Positions 1 to 9,871 are shown, counted from the stretch's first letter. The stretch is 64,000 nucleotides of DNA from an uncultured Bacteroidales bacterium (GCA_902776435.1 CACYQB010000025.1:1-64000), one strand, 5' to 3'. The notes: a model not told the origin generated them from the letters alone. Program-made: numbers and translations.

Positions 1-300
1 GCGACATTTCTGTTGTGCAAGAAATATGTACAATAAAATGAATTTTGTCGCTTTGCAAGCAAAATCCCACTAAACCCTATAGGTTGCGGATTTGAGGTTA
101 AACTGAATTTTAGGTGCAAAATCAAAGATTTTGTTGTATTTTTGCCCTCACCAATTTTTCTATAGTGGGAATAATACCTGCAACAGACCGAAAAAATGAA
201 GATATAGCAAACTCCTTTGCGGTTGTATAGGCTTTGGTCGGCCTGCAGGGGCTGCATTGGAGTTTGTTTTTAGATATAGCAACTTCTCATAATATTGATT
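1..300. other. Intergenic leader before hsdR
   Basis: No convincing coding sequence. It holds a good Bacteroidetes -7 box (137-144), then a possible structured leader: an 8-bp inverted repeat CAAACTCC (208-215)/GGAGTTTG (259-266) followed by TTTTTA. The 11-mer AGATATAGCAA occurs on both sides of this hairpin (200-210 and 272-282). The hairpin could be an attenuator for the restriction operon or a small RNA terminator; I cannot tell which. Confidence 0.4.
137..144 (+). promoter_or_regulatory. Predicted -7 box of the hsd operon
   Basis: TATTTTTG matches TAnnTTTG exactly. A transcript from here would have a leader of about 150 nt containing the 208-271 hairpin. No clear -33 TTTG is seen. Confidence 0.45.
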
Positions 301-2646
301 ATGGCGAACATGACTATCCAAGAGCTATCTGAAGAGGACATAAAACTGCGCTATATCACTCCTGCTATCCTGGTAAAAGGATGGTCGGTAGAAGACATCA
401 CGATGGAAACGAAGGTGAAACTAACCGATGGCAAAATCAACCTTCGGGGAAACTTCATTGTCCGAGAGAAGCCCAAATACGCCGATTATGTTCTGTATTA
501 TAACCGCGCAACTCCCATCGCTATTGTTGAGGCTAAAGATGCGACACATTCAGTGTCTCATGGTATGCAACAGGCTAAGGAGTATGCCCACATGATGGAT
601 GTCCCCTTTGCCTACAGTTCAAATGGCCTAGGGTTCCAGGAATATGATTTCTTGACAGGCAAGGAACGTTCATTGTCCATGGATGAGTTCCCAACCAAAG
701 AAGAGCTCTATCAACGATTTCTTACTGAGAGCAATGGAGGCGAAGGCCTTAATGAAGTTGAGCAACAGATCATAAATCAGCCCTATTGTACCGGCAAAGA
801 CATCTTCCCGCCCCGTTATTACCAGCGCAATGCCGTAAACCGTACTGTCCAGGCTGTGGCTCAAGGCCAAAAACGCCTTTTGCTTGTCATGGCAACAGGT
901 ACAGGCAAAACGTACACGGCATTTCAGATTGTTTACCGTTTACTTAAGGCTGGCTTAGTCAAGAAAGTGCTTTATCTCGCCGACCGCAATGTACTTGTTG
1001 ACCAGTCCATCCAGCAAGATTTCAAGCCACTGAATAAGACGATTCATAAAGTCAACTATCAGCAAGACCTAGGTGGTGGCGTTACAGCCTATGAAGTATA
1101 CTTTGCATTGTATCAGCAGCTCATTGGCCAAGGAGGCAAACAAAATTACAAAGAACTGTTCAAGCCCGAATTCTTTGATTTGGTCATCGTTGATGAGTGC
1201 CACCGCGGTAGCGCCAAGGACGACAGCAACTGGCGAGAGATTCTGGAATATTTCACCGATGCTGTTCAACTGGGAATGACGGCCACACCTAAAGAGACCA
1301 AATACCAGTCCAGTATCTCCTATTTCAATGAGCCTATCTACACCTATAGCCTAAAAGAAGGTATCGAGGACGGTTTCTTGGCGCCATTTAAGGTGGTAAA
1401 CATCACAACCAACATTGGTGACGAATGGCGTCCCACCAAAGGTCAGAAGGATATCCACGGTAATGAGATTGAAGACCGCATCTACAATAATACGGACTAC
1501 GATTATAATATCATTATCGAGGATCGCATCCGGGAAGTGGCTCAGGAAATAACGAGCTATCTGAAGCACACCGACCGCATGGCAAAAACGATTGTGTTCT
1601 GTGCCGACGAAGATCATGCTGAGAGGATGCGCATTGCCCTGGTCAATGAGAACTCCGATATGTGCAAAAAGAATCCGGACTACGTTGTCCGCATTACTGG
1701 CAGCGATGCATACGGCCAATCAAAGTTGGATTATTTCATATCTGTAGCTTCTCCTACGCCTGTGATAGCAACGACCAGTAAATTACTATCAACTGGCGTT
1801 GATTGCAAGATGGTGAAATTGATTGTGCTTGATCAACGCATTAACTCGATGACAGAATTCAAGCAGATTGTGGGACGCGGTACCCGCATCAGGGAGAAAG
1901 AGGGCAAAACCCATTTCACCATCATGGACTTCCGCAACATCACCCGCTTGTTTGCCGACCCCGAGTGGGACGGCCCGATTGAAGTTGACGAGAGCTACGC
2001 GCCTGGCGCTAAAAAACCATATCCTGAGCCTAAAGAACCAGAGCAACCTCATGAGCCCCCTGTGAAATATGAGAAGCCCATCGTTGACCAGAATGGCTGC
2101 AAGGTCTTCATCACGAACAAAGTCGTATCGGTATATGACACCAATGGCAAGCTGCTGCGAACAGAGAGCATAACCGATTACACGAAAAAGAACATCAATG
2201 ATACATACGCCAACCTTGACGACTTCATCCATCACTGGAACGCTGCCGAGAAGAAGGAAGAAATCACAAACCTATTACTGGCGAGTGGTATCAACTTGCA
2301 GACTCTGAAGGAGGATGCAGGTATGGCAGATGTGGATGACTTTGACTTCATCTGTCATATTGCTTATGGTCGTAAAGCTCTCACACGCAAGGAACGAGCC
2401 GACCAGGTTAAGAAACGTGACATCTTCAGCAAATATGGACCCGATGCACGCAAGGTCTTAGAGGCACTGCTGGACAAGTACGCTATCGATGGCATCACTC
2501 AACTGGAGAACAAGACTGTCATCTTGAAGTTAGACCCGTTCCGCACCATGGGCTCTCCAGCTAAAATCGCCAAACTTTTTGGCGGCAAGCAGCAGTATAT
2601 TGATGCGGTAAACGAATTAGAAGACTTGATTTATAGCATAGCATAA
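301..2646 (+). CDS. hsdR: Type I restriction enzyme R subunit (HsdR)
   Basis: Motor and nuclease subunit of a type I restriction-modification complex, which translocates DNA and cuts unmodified DNA. The N-terminal region has a PD-(D/E)XK-like nuclease motif (ADYVLYY, then VEAKD near residue 80). An SF2 helicase core follows: Walker A ATGTGKT near residue 205, a DECH box, GMTATP, and the late motif QIVGRGTR. A proline/glutamate-rich linker precedes a C-terminal EcoEI-type region. About 781 aa is normal for the EcoEI-like family. I chose ATG 301 (MANMTIQEL); an upstream TTG is possible. The gene is followed 10 bp later by hsdM, so it is the first gene of an hsdR-hsdM-hsdS operon. Confidence 0.93.
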   Translation: MANMTIQELSEEDIKLRYITPAILVKGWSVEDITMETKVKLTDGKINLRGNFIVREKPKYADYVLYYNRATPIAIVEAKDATHSVSHGMQQAKEYAHMMDVPFAYSSNGLGFQEYDFLTGKERSLSMDEFPTKEELYQRFLTESNGGEGLNEVEQQIINQPYCTGKDIFPPRYYQRNAVNRTVQAVAQGQKRLLLVMATGTGKTYTAFQIVYRLLKAGLVKKVLYLADRNVLVDQSIQQDFKPLNKTIHKVNYQQDLGGGVTAYEVYFALYQQLIGQGGKQNYKELFKPEFFDLVIVDECHRGSAKDDSNWREILEYFTDAVQLGMTATPKETKYQSSISYFNEPIYTYSLKEGIEDGFLAPFKVVNITTNIGDEWRPTKGQKDIHGNEIEDRIYNNTDYDYNIIIEDRIREVAQEITSYLKHTDRMAKTIVFCADEDHAERMRIALVNENSDMCKKNPDYVVRITGSDAYGQSKLDYFISVASPTPVIATTSKLLSTGVDCKMVKLIVLDQRINSMTEFKQIVGRGTRIREKEGKTHFTIMDFRNITRLFADPEWDGPIEVDESYAPGAKKPYPEPKEPEQPHEPPVKYEKPIVDQNGCKVFITNKVVSVYDTNGKLLRTESITDYTKKNINDTYANLDDFIHHWNAAEKKEEITNLLLASGINLQTLKEDAGMADVDDFDFICHIAYGRKALTRKERADQVKKRDIFSKYGPDARKVLEALLDKYAIDGITQLENKTVILKLDPFRTMGSPAKIAKLFGGKQQYIDAVNELEDLIYSIA

Positions 2647-2656
2647 ACACAATAAT

Positions 2657-4162
2657 ATGGCACTCAATAATTTTGTAAAAAGCATCCGCAACATCATGCG
2701 AAACGATGCAGGTATCAATGGTGATGCCCAACGCATTGAACAAATCGCATGGATGCTGTTCCTAAAGGTATATGACGAGAAAGAGAATGACTGGGAATTT
2801 AACGAGGACGATTATGTGTCGTTCATCCCTGAGGAATGCCGTTGGCGCAACTGGGCTCAAGACAATGGCGACGGCAACGCATTGACGGCCGATGCCTTAT
2901 TGGACTTTGTGAACAACACCCTCTTCCCCACATTGAAGAATCTTGAGGTCACGCCCGCGACCCCAATGCGCAGTGTCATCGTGCGTACCACCTTTGAGGA
3001 TGCCAATCAATACATGAAGGATGGTGTGCTACTTCGTCAGGTCATCAACGTCATTGACCAATTAGACCTGGGTGACTATGAAGAGAGCCACGCCTTTGGC
3101 GAAATCTATGAGACCATCTTGAAGGAGATGCAATCTGCAGGTTCTGCTGGTGAGTTTTATACACCTCGTGCCCTAACAGATTTCATGGCACAGATTATAG
3201 ACCCCAAAGTGGGTGAGCAAATGGCAGACTTCGCATGCGGTACGGGTGGCTTCATTACCAGTTGGCTCAAAGCGCTTGATAAAAAGGTCACCAAGGCTGA
3301 AGACAAGAAAGCGTATTCGCAGTCGGTTTATGGCATTGAAAAGAAGCAATTCCCCTACATGCTATGCGTTACCAATCTGCTCTTACACGACATTGATGCG
3401 CCCATGGTGATGCACGGCAATTCCTTGACTCGTGATGTCCTCAACTACACCGATGATGACAAATTTGATGTGGTTTTGATGAACCCGCCATACGGTGGTA
3501 GCGAGAAGAATGAAGTCAAGCAACATTTCCCGTCTGACCTAAGCTCCAGTGAGACCGCAGACCTGTTCATGGTGCTGATCATGTACCGCTTGAAGGAGCA
3601 TGGACGGGCTGCTGTCATCCTCCCTGATGGATTCTTGTTCGGTACCGATAATGCCAAGTTAGCCATCAAGCAGAAGCTGCTGAGGGAATTCAACCTTCAC
3701 ACCATCATCCGTTTGCCGGGCAGCATTTTTGCGCCCTATACCAGCATTGCTACCAACATACTATTCTTCAATAACGAAATGGCTGATGGCGCTGCTGAAG
3801 GCTTCTCCACCAAAGAGACATGGTTCTACCGTATGGATATGCCTGAAGGCTACAAGCACTTCTCCAAGACTAAACCGATGCAGCTGGCCCACACGCAGCC
3901 CATCATGGACTGGTGGAACGACCGTAAGGAGATTGTCGGTGAGGAAGCAGCTGATGAAAAGAGCCGTTGCTTTACTGCAGAGCAGCTGATGGCACTGGAT
4001 TGCAACTTTGACCAGTGCAAGTTCCCTAAGGATGAGGAAGAAATCCTACCGCCTAAGGAACTGCTTGAGAATTATTACAAGAAGCGTGCCGCTCTCGACC
4101 ACGAGATAGACAAAACTTTGGCAGAAATTCAGAAAATCCTCGGCTTCAAAATTGAGTTATAA
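2657..4162 (+). CDS. hsdM: Type I modification methyltransferase (HsdM)
   Basis: N6-adenine methyltransferase subunit, which works with HsdS to methylate the host recognition site and is also needed for restriction. Motif I (SAM binding) is DFACGTGGF near residue 195, and catalytic motif IV is NPPY near residue 275. The N-terminal helical HsdM domain (LNNFVKSIRNIMR...) is intact. The 501-aa length is typical. The stop codon overlaps the ATG of hsdS (TAATG), indicating translational coupling. Confidence 0.95.
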   Translation: MALNNFVKSIRNIMRNDAGINGDAQRIEQIAWMLFLKVYDEKENDWEFNEDDYVSFIPEECRWRNWAQDNGDGNALTADALLDFVNNTLFPTLKNLEVTPATPMRSVIVRTTFEDANQYMKDGVLLRQVINVIDQLDLGDYEESHAFGEIYETILKEMQSAGSAGEFYTPRALTDFMAQIIDPKVGEQMADFACGTGGFITSWLKALDKKVTKAEDKKAYSQSVYGIEKKQFPYMLCVTNLLLHDIDAPMVMHGNSLTRDVLNYTDDDKFDVVLMNPPYGGSEKNEVKQHFPSDLSSSETADLFMVLIMYRLKEHGRAAVILPDGFLFGTDNAKLAIKQKLLREFNLHTIIRLPGSIFAPYTSIATNILFFNNEMADGAAEGFSTKETWFYRMDMPEGYKHFSKTKPMQLAHTQPIMDWWNDRKEIVGEEAADEKSRCFTAEQLMALDCNFDQCKFPKDEEEILPPKELLENYYKKRAALDHEIDKTLAEIQKILGFKIEL

Positions 4163-5778
4163 TGGACGGTAAGCAACTTCGTAGCAGCATACTCCAGTGG
4201 GCTATTCAGGGTAAATTGGTGCCCCAAGACCCTAATGACGAATCAGCATCTGTTCTTCTTGAACGTATTCGAGAAGAAAAGGCCCGACTCGTCAAGGAGA
4301 AAAAGATCAAACGAGACAAGAACGAATCAATCATTTACCGTGGCGACGACAATTCCTATTATGAGAAATTCACAAATGGAAATGTAGTTTGTATCGATGT
4401 TGAAATTCCTTTTGATGTACCTGAAACGTGGAGTTGGTGTAGACTAAGAAATGTAATTCGAGGAACAGGTGCAGGTAAGAGCCCCAATTGCGATAAGCGA
4501 CCTAAAAATGATGATGAATGGGGAGTGCTTACCACGACAGCTATTCAATACTGTGATTTCTTACCAAATGAAAACAAAGTGTTACCAGCAAATTATATTA
4601 TTAATCAAGATCAGAAAGTTGAATTTGAAGATTTGTTGATAACACGAGCTGGTCCAAGAAATAGAACAGGTATAGTTTGTGTTGCAAATAAGACTTGCGA
4701 CAGATTAATCCTATCAGATAAAACTGTTAGGATTGAATACATTCGCAATTTTTGCAACCCTTATTTTTTAATGTATGTATTAAATAGTCCTGCCATCCAT
4801 GATATTATTATGGCCGCTACTGTAGGTATGGCAGATTCCCAGGTAAATATTTCACAGAATAACATTCAGAATATTGTGGTTCCTCTTCCTCCACATAAAG
4901 AGCAACAAAGAATCGTCAATAAACTGGAAGTCATTATACCGCTTTTGAAAAAGTATTCATCAGCAAAAGGACAGCAAGACAAACTCAATAATTATATCCA
5001 TTTGTTGATAAAAAAGAGCATTCTTCAAGAAGCGATACAAGGTAAACTTGTACCACAGGATCCTAATGACGAGCCAGCTTCGGTTCTTCTTGAACGTATC
5101 CGAGAAGAGAAGCAACAACTGGTCACTGGGGGAAAGTTGAAGAAGAAAGATATCGTTGATAGCACCATCATCCATGGTGACGATAACAAGTATTATGAGA
5201 ATTTAAACGGTGAAGTCACTGAAATCACCGACCAAATACCATTTGATATTCCTACTTCGTGGCAGTGGGTACGTCTTGAAACTGTATGCTCTTATATTCA
5301 GCGAGGTAAGTCGCCAAAGTATTCGTCTATCAAAAGGTTTCCAGTGGTTGCTCAAAAATGTAATCAGTGGAGCGGTTTCTCATTAGAGAAAGCCCTCTTT
5401 ATTGCACCTGAAACTGTACAATCCTATCAAGAGGAAAGAATTCTACAAAATGGCGATTTACTTTGGAACTCCACTGGACTTGGGACACTTGGTCGAATGG
5501 CAATATATCGGAGCGATCTAAATCCGTACGGTTGGGCTGTAGCAGATAGCCATGTGACTGTGATAAGACCCATGTCACAAATAATAAGCGACTATTTGTT
5601 TTCATATTTTGCAAGTCCTACAGTCCAATCTGTCATTGAGGATAAAGCTGATGGTAGTACTAAGCAAAAGGAATTGGCTACAAGCACAATAAAAGGATAT
5701 TATGTGCCATTGCCACCAACAAAAGAGCAGATGCGTATTGTCCAGCGAATAAGAACATTATTTCAATCACTCAATTGA
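4162..5778 (+). CDS. hsdS: Type I specificity subunit (HsdS), expressed copy
   Basis: DNA-recognition subunit with two target recognition domains. Each is preceded by a conserved spacer: SILQWAIQGKLVPQDPNDE... near residue 10 and SILQEAIQGKLVPQDPNDE... near residue 290. Each TRD begins at a (S/K)YYE motif whose DNA (TATTATGAGAA) also occurs in inverted silent copies downstream. At 538 aa it is longer than average. The 3' end overlaps the tail of a convergent silent hsdS fragment. TRD identity is expected to change by inversion; the protein shown is the current phase only. Confidence 0.92.
   Translation: MDGKQLRSSILQWAIQGKLVPQDPNDESASVLLERIREEKARLVKEKKIKRDKNESIIYRGDDNSYYEKFTNGNVVCIDVEIPFDVPETWSWCRLRNVIRGTGAGKSPNCDKRPKNDDEWGVLTTTAIQYCDFLPNENKVLPANYIINQDQKVEFEDLLITRAGPRNRTGIVCVANKTCDRLILSDKTVRIEYIRNFCNPYFLMYVLNSPAIHDIIMAATVGMADSQVNISQNNIQNIVVPLPPHKEQQRIVNKLEVIIPLLKKYSSAKGQQDKLNNYIHLLIKKSILQEAIQGKLVPQDPNDEPASVLLERIREEKQQLVTGGKLKKKDIVDSTIIHGDDNKYYENLNGEVTEITDQIPFDIPTSWQWVRLETVCSYIQRGKSPKYSSIKRFPVVAQKCNQWSGFSLEKALFIAPETVQSYQEERILQNGDLLWNSTGLGTLGRMAIYRSDLNPYGWAVADSHVTVIRPMSQIISDYLFSYFASPTVQSVIEDKADGSTKQKELATSTIKGYYVPLPPTKEQMRIVQRIRTLFQSLN
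4353..4367 (+). repeat. hsdS inversion site 1 (active TRD1)
   Basis: TTCCTATTATGAGAA at the start of TRD1. An identical 15-mer in inverse orientation lies at 7617-7631. It encodes the conserved YYE motif, so exchange keeps the reading frame. Confidence 0.7.
5187..5201 (+). repeat. hsdS inversion site 2 (active TRD2)
   Basis: CAAGTATTATGAGAA at the start of TRD2. An identical inverted copy lies at 6253-6267 in the silent cassette. It shares the core TATTATGAGAA with site 1. Confidence 0.7.
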
Positions 5779-6267
5779 AACAATTGGTCAACTCTCTCAA
5801 CAATCCTTGATTGTTCCTCGATTGGAGGTATGCCAACAACGATATTATAGAATAATTGTTTGTTTAGGTGCGGAATTGCTGCACCTTTCTTTGAGTTGCG
5901 AAGCATATCTTTGTAGAAAAGAATGACATAGAGCACATACCGCAAGTTCATCGTTTCGCAAACCCATAACTGCTTGAACGTGCTGCCCATATAACCATCG
6001 ATTGGCACGGTAAATACCTCACCAGAGTTTTCGCCATCAACGAGTATAATGTTGTCGCCTTTAGAAACGAATTTGCCATGCTCAATTGTTGTCCCTGTGG
6101 ACTTACCTCGCAGGTACTTTGCGTCAAGGCAAATGTGATTTCCTTTCATCTTTATCCCGTCGGTCAACTGGCAAATGAAAGATAATCGACAGAGTTGCCA
6201 GGATTGAGGGAATTGCGTATCGCATTCAACCTCAATCAATTGTCCATCTACTTTCTCATAATACTTG
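5763..6267 (-). pseudogene. Silent hsdS cassette, TRD2 type
   Basis: Promoterless, startless half-gene. Read from the inverted repeat at 6267 it begins SKYYEKVDGQLIEVE, continues through a complete TRD, and ends with the HsdS-type tail IPPIEEQSRIVERVDQLF. It overlaps the preceding silent frame and ends tail-to-tail with the active hsdS (16-bp overlap at 5763-5778). I interpret it as an alternative C-terminal TRD to be switched into the active gene by inversion at 5187/6253. Confidence 0.75.
6253..6267 (-). repeat. hsdS inversion site 2, silent copy
   Basis: Exact inverted copy of the 15-mer at 5187-5201. Confidence 0.7.
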
Positions 6268-7616
6268 CTACTAACTCATCTATTTTGCTGACAATTCGTT
6301 TCGTTTCTTCTACAGGTGGCAATGGTATTAATATCTCTTTTACTTTTGCAATACTAACGCCTCCAATAATCCCAGTCTTTTTGTCATTAAACATATCAAT
6401 GAATGATGGAGATTGCAAATAATAGTAGATGTATTTCCCTATTTCTATAAATGGGGAGAAGCAGCAGAGCTTATTACCAAAACATACATCTTGGTTTAAA
6501 ATGGCGATTTTTCTTCCTGCACTTCCTCCTTCAATACACATTAATATTGAATTGTTCGGGGCGATTCTAAAATTGTGTTCAAACTTTTTCGGGATAGCAA
6601 CACCATTGAAAACCTTGTTGTCAAATCCAACATCCTTAGTTCCAATATAGTAACGTCCAATAACATTTGTAAATTTTAATTTCTTCTCAGTCTCACCAAT
6701 GCTATTGCCTGTATATATGTCTGCCACGCATGAGAGTCTTGTCCATATCCATGATTCTGGTATGTCAAAGGGTATTTCATCATCGATGCTGGCGATTGCT
6801 TTACCTCGCTTCTCGAAGTACTTGTTATCGTCACCACGATAGATGATTGACTCTTGCTTATCACGTTTGATTCTCTTCTCTTTAATCAAGCGTTCTTTTT
6901 CTTGCTTGATACGTTCAAGCAAAACCGAGGCTGGTTCTTCGTTAGGGTCTTGTTTAACAAGTTTTCCCTGAATGGCTTCTTGCAAAATTGACTTCAACAG
7001 CGAGTTCTTAATTTTGCAATTGAGGTGGCTTAATCTGTCTTGACAAGCACCATATTTATTAACCACCGCTAAAACCTCATTTAGTTTGTTCGTGATGCGA
7101 ACCTGCTCATTGTATGGAGGTATCGGCAATATCATCTTAGATAATGTCTTTCCGTTGCAATTTGGTTGAGCTGTTGCAATGGTCCCATTTTTAAGCTGCT
7201 CCCAATAAAGCTGGCTTTCCATGAAGTATTTCATGTATTGTGCAGACAGTAATTGACTATATCGTGTACGAATAAGATAGCCAGCATAAATAGTTGGATA
7301 AGGTATTTCTTTCACAAGAAATGATTTTCCAACAGTTCCACCTGTTCTAGCAAAAAGAATGTCATTCTTTTTTAGCAAATAGGAGTCTATTTCATCCTTA
7401 TTTATGCGGCAATAAGGAACTGTTGCCCATAGTACTTCACCACCTTGGATATCACTTATTCGCACCATTCTGATATCTCCAATTTCTTCTGCTGGAGCAT
7501 TATAGCCATATTGAATTGAGTGAGAAAGATTACCCCAGCGTTCCCAAGACCAACTAGCAGGAACTTCAAATGGTATCTCGTCATCGATGCATTTGACCTC
7601 GCCTGTGGCAAGAATC

Positions 7617-7631
7617 TTCTCATAATAGGAA
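7617..7631 (-). repeat. hsdS inversion site 1, silent copy
   Basis: Exact inverted copy of the 15-mer at 4353-4367. It lies just before the recombinase gene. Confidence 0.7.
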
Positions 7632-7691
7632 CTCAGTGAATTTGTTTCACTTTTATTAAGAAGTGTATTTATTCATTTAATTAATTAATTT

Positions 7692-8495
7692 ATGATTGAC
7701 AAATTCAAAGAGTTCCTGGAACAAGGGAACATGTCGAAGAATACTATTGATGCATACGTCTATGCAGTCAATGCTTTCTTCATCCAGTACAAGGTCGTTA
7801 ACAAGAAAAACTTGCTCGCCCACAAGTCCTATCTGATTGAGAAATTCAAGCCGAAAACCGTGAACTTACGGATCCAAGCATTGAACAAGTTCCTTGACTT
7901 CATGGGCAAGAAGAAACTGCGCCTCAAGTCTGTCAAGGTGCAGCAGCGCTCATTCCTCGAGAACGTGATTAGCAACGCTGATTACGTTTTCCTTAAAAAC
8001 AAACTGAAGAAAGAAGACAACCAAGAATGGTACTTTGTGGTGCGTTTTCTTGCAGCAACCGGGGCCCGTGTAAGTGAACTGATCCAAATAAAGGCCGAGC
8101 ATGTCTTCGCTGGTTATTTCGACATCTACACCAAAGGGGGCAAAGTGAGACGCCTCTACATCCCCAAGAAACTGCGTGAGGAGGCAGTCATCTGGCTCAA
8201 GGCCACATCACGCACTTCAGGCTACTTATTCCTAAACCGTTTCGGTGAACGTATCACCACACGAGGCATCTCACAGCAGCTGAAGAAATATGCCATCAAG
8301 TTCGGACTGAACCCGAATGTCGTTTATCCACACTCATTCCGTCATCGTTATGCCAAGAATTTCCTTGACAAGTTCAACGACATAGCCCTACTTGCCGACC
8401 TGATGGGGCACGAAAGCATAGAAACAACCCGCATCTACCTGCGCCGCACCGCCAGCGAACAACAAGCCATCGTTGATAAAATCATCACCTGGTAA
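7692..8495 (+). CDS. Tyrosine recombinase (hsdS invertase)
   Basis: Site-specific recombinase of the phage integrase/Xer family, 267 aa. An N-terminal SAM-like core-binding domain (residues 1-85) precedes the catalytic domain with the conserved set: Arg in TGARVSEL, Lys in the TKGGKVRR beta-hairpin, HSFRHRYAKN (HxxR), LMGHESIETT (His) and the nucleophile Tyr in RIYLR. It sits directly beyond the outermost inverted hsdS repeat, the usual place for the invertase of a Bacteroidetes type I RM shufflon. The role is inferred from position; excision or integration of the island is a less likely alternative. Confidence 0.88.
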   Translation: MIDKFKEFLEQGNMSKNTIDAYVYAVNAFFIQYKVVNKKNLLAHKSYLIEKFKPKTVNLRIQALNKFLDFMGKKKLRLKSVKVQQRSFLENVISNADYVFLKNKLKKEDNQEWYFVVRFLAATGARVSELIQIKAEHVFAGYFDIYTKGGKVRRLYIPKKLREEAVIWLKATSRTSGYLFLNRFGERITTRGISQQLKKYAIKFGLNPNVVYPHSFRHRYAKNFLDKFNDIALLADLMGHESIETTRIYLRRTASEQQAIVDKIITW

Positions 8496-8550
8496 AGAGA
8501 AGGAAGAAATGGAGAACGGGGACAATTCACTACTCACGTAAATCAAGAAA

Positions 8551-8603
8551 TTTCCGTGAGATTTACGTGAAAATTCCATGAGAATTCCGTGGGGTTTAAC
8601 GTA
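8551..8603 (+). repeat. Five 11-bp phased direct repeats
   Basis: Degenerate tandem units starting at 8551, 8562, 8573, 8584 and 8595, near TTTMCGTGAGA. The period is exactly 11 bp, close to one helical turn, so every unit faces the same side of the DNA. The array lies between the recombinase and the WYL gene. It could be a cooperative protein-binding array or a minisatellite. Confidence 0.6.
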
Positions 8604-8658
8604 ATATACTAATTTTCAGCGACCAACAATTGCCGAATAACGTGACTCTTTTGCAAAA

Positions 8659-8691
8659 TTTACGTGAACTTTACGTGAATTTTCCGTGAGG
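8659..8691 (+). repeat. Three further 11-bp phased repeats
   Basis: TTTACGTGAAC, TTTACGTGAAT and TTTCCGTGAGG at 8659, 8670 and 8681: the same unit and period as the upstream array, 55 bp beyond its end. Confidence 0.6.
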
Positions 8692-8834
8692 CCATGTGCC
8701 ATCGTGTACTGGATTAAGCCCGCCTCCCCATCCATAAACACGAAAACAACATCATCCCGTCTCACACTAGTTCATAGAATCCTATTTCTAGCAAAAACCC
8801 TTTATTTGTGGCTGTCAAATTCCAGAATAATGTC

Positions 8835-8842
8835 TATATTTG
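8835..8842 (+). promoter_or_regulatory. Predicted -7 box of the first WYL gene
   Basis: TATATTTG is a perfect TAnnTTTG box about 70 bp before the ATG. No palindrome like those of the neighbouring operons is seen upstream, so this gene does not obviously repress itself. Confidence 0.5.
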
Positions 8843-8910
8843 TGGCTTAGGAGTGTAACAGCATTCTCCGTTTTAATCCCGATGTTAAGATCAATGATAA
8901 TACTAAATTA

Positions 8911-9858
8911 ATGAGGGTACCAGCGTTATTCAAGGAGTATATATGGCTTGTGAATACCATTCGCAAGGCAGGGGATGACGGCATCACGTTTGCAGAAATC
9001 AACGAGAAGTGGCTTGAGACGGAACTCAGTGAAGGTGTGGAACTGGCTCGTTCCACTTTTAACCGCCACAAGGATGCTATTGAGGACATTTTCGGTCTCA
9101 TCATAGATTGCAATCGCCTGAATGGTTATAGGTACTTCATCAGCAATGAGGAAGTACTGGGTGAAGACAGCATCCAAAATTGGATGCTAAACACGCTTAC
9201 TGTGAACAACATCATCGGTGAGGCCTTGACATTGCAAGATAGAATCCTACTGCAACCTGCACCAGTCGAGGGGGACTATCTGAAGATGGTTATCGAAGCG
9301 ATGAAGAAAAGCGTCAAGTTAGCTGTGGACTATAGGAAATATGGTGATGATGAACCTCGGCACTTGACCTTTGAGCCGTACTGCATTAAATTGTTCAAGC
9401 AGCGCTGGTACATTCTTGGCCACTTCCACCGTAACGCAATAGCCGATAGACCAGAAGTGGACTACTTCGGGGTATTCTCGTTTGACCGCATCTTGAACAT
9501 ATCGCTTACTGACGAGAAGTTCCAAATGGATCCCAGTTTCAACGCACAAGCCTACTTCGAGGAATGCTTTGGCGTATTGGTCAACGACGACACCGTAGCC
9601 CAGCGAATCGTCATCAGGGTCTTTGGCGATGAAAGATTCTACGTCCGAGACCTGCCCATCCACAAGAGCCAACGTGAGATCGGACAGGGTGAGGATTATA
9701 CCGACTTTGAACTGTTCATGCGCCCGACAATAGACCTGAGCACTCATTTCGTGAGTCGAAGCTTTCTAATAAAAGTACTTGAACCGCAATGGCTGGCCGA
9801 CGAGATCCATCACATGCACTGGCAGGCGATACAGATGTACGAGGCAGAGAACAAATGA
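8911..9858 (+). CDS. WYL-domain transcriptional regulator 1
   Basis: Predicted DNA-binding regulator of 315 aa. The N-terminal segment (IWLVNTIRKAGDDGITFAEI) looks like a winged helix. A WYL domain around residues 130-200 contains the signature RWYILG, and a WCX-like C-terminal region follows. WYL proteins of the BrxR/CapW type repress phage-defence operons and bind inverted repeats. The gene directly precedes the helicase-nuclease operon, whose promoter carries a perfect palindrome (9872-9890). It is a clear paralogue of the WYL gene at 39606-40547. The target assignment is inference. Confidence 0.85.
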   Translation: MRVPALFKEYIWLVNTIRKAGDDGITFAEINEKWLETELSEGVELARSTFNRHKDAIEDIFGLIIDCNRLNGYRYFISNEEVLGEDSIQNWMLNTLTVNNIIGEALTLQDRILLQPAPVEGDYLKMVIEAMKKSVKLAVDYRKYGDDEPRHLTFEPYCIKLFKQRWYILGHFHRNAIADRPEVDYFGVFSFDRILNISLTDEKFQMDPSFNAQAYFEECFGVLVNDDTVAQRIVIRVFGDERFYVRDLPIHKSQREIGQGEDYTDFELFMRPTIDLSTHFVSRSFLIKVLEPQWLADEIHHMHWQAIQMYEAENK

Positions 9859-9871
9859 TTTTTTTATATTG

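Larger units (their letters stand above)
6248..7631 (-). pseudogene. Silent hsdS cassette with TRD1 and TRD2 halves
   Basis: An open HsdS-like frame without its own start region. It begins inside the conserved SSYYEK motif at the inverted repeat (7617-7631), runs through one TRD, a central spacer (SILQEAIQGKLVKQDPNEE) and a second TRD beginning at KYFEKR, and stops at 6248. An internal ATG at 7468 is not a plausible natural start, because recognisable HsdS sequence (EIPFEVPASWSWERWGN) lies upstream in frame. Inversion at 4353/7617 would put it under the hsdRMS promoter. Confidence 0.75.

Noticed and set aside
7692..8495. Tyrosine recombinase as the integrase of the whole island
   Set aside because: It lies directly beside the outer hsdS inverted repeat and far from tRNA-Arg; inversion of hsdS explains its place better, though not ruled out.
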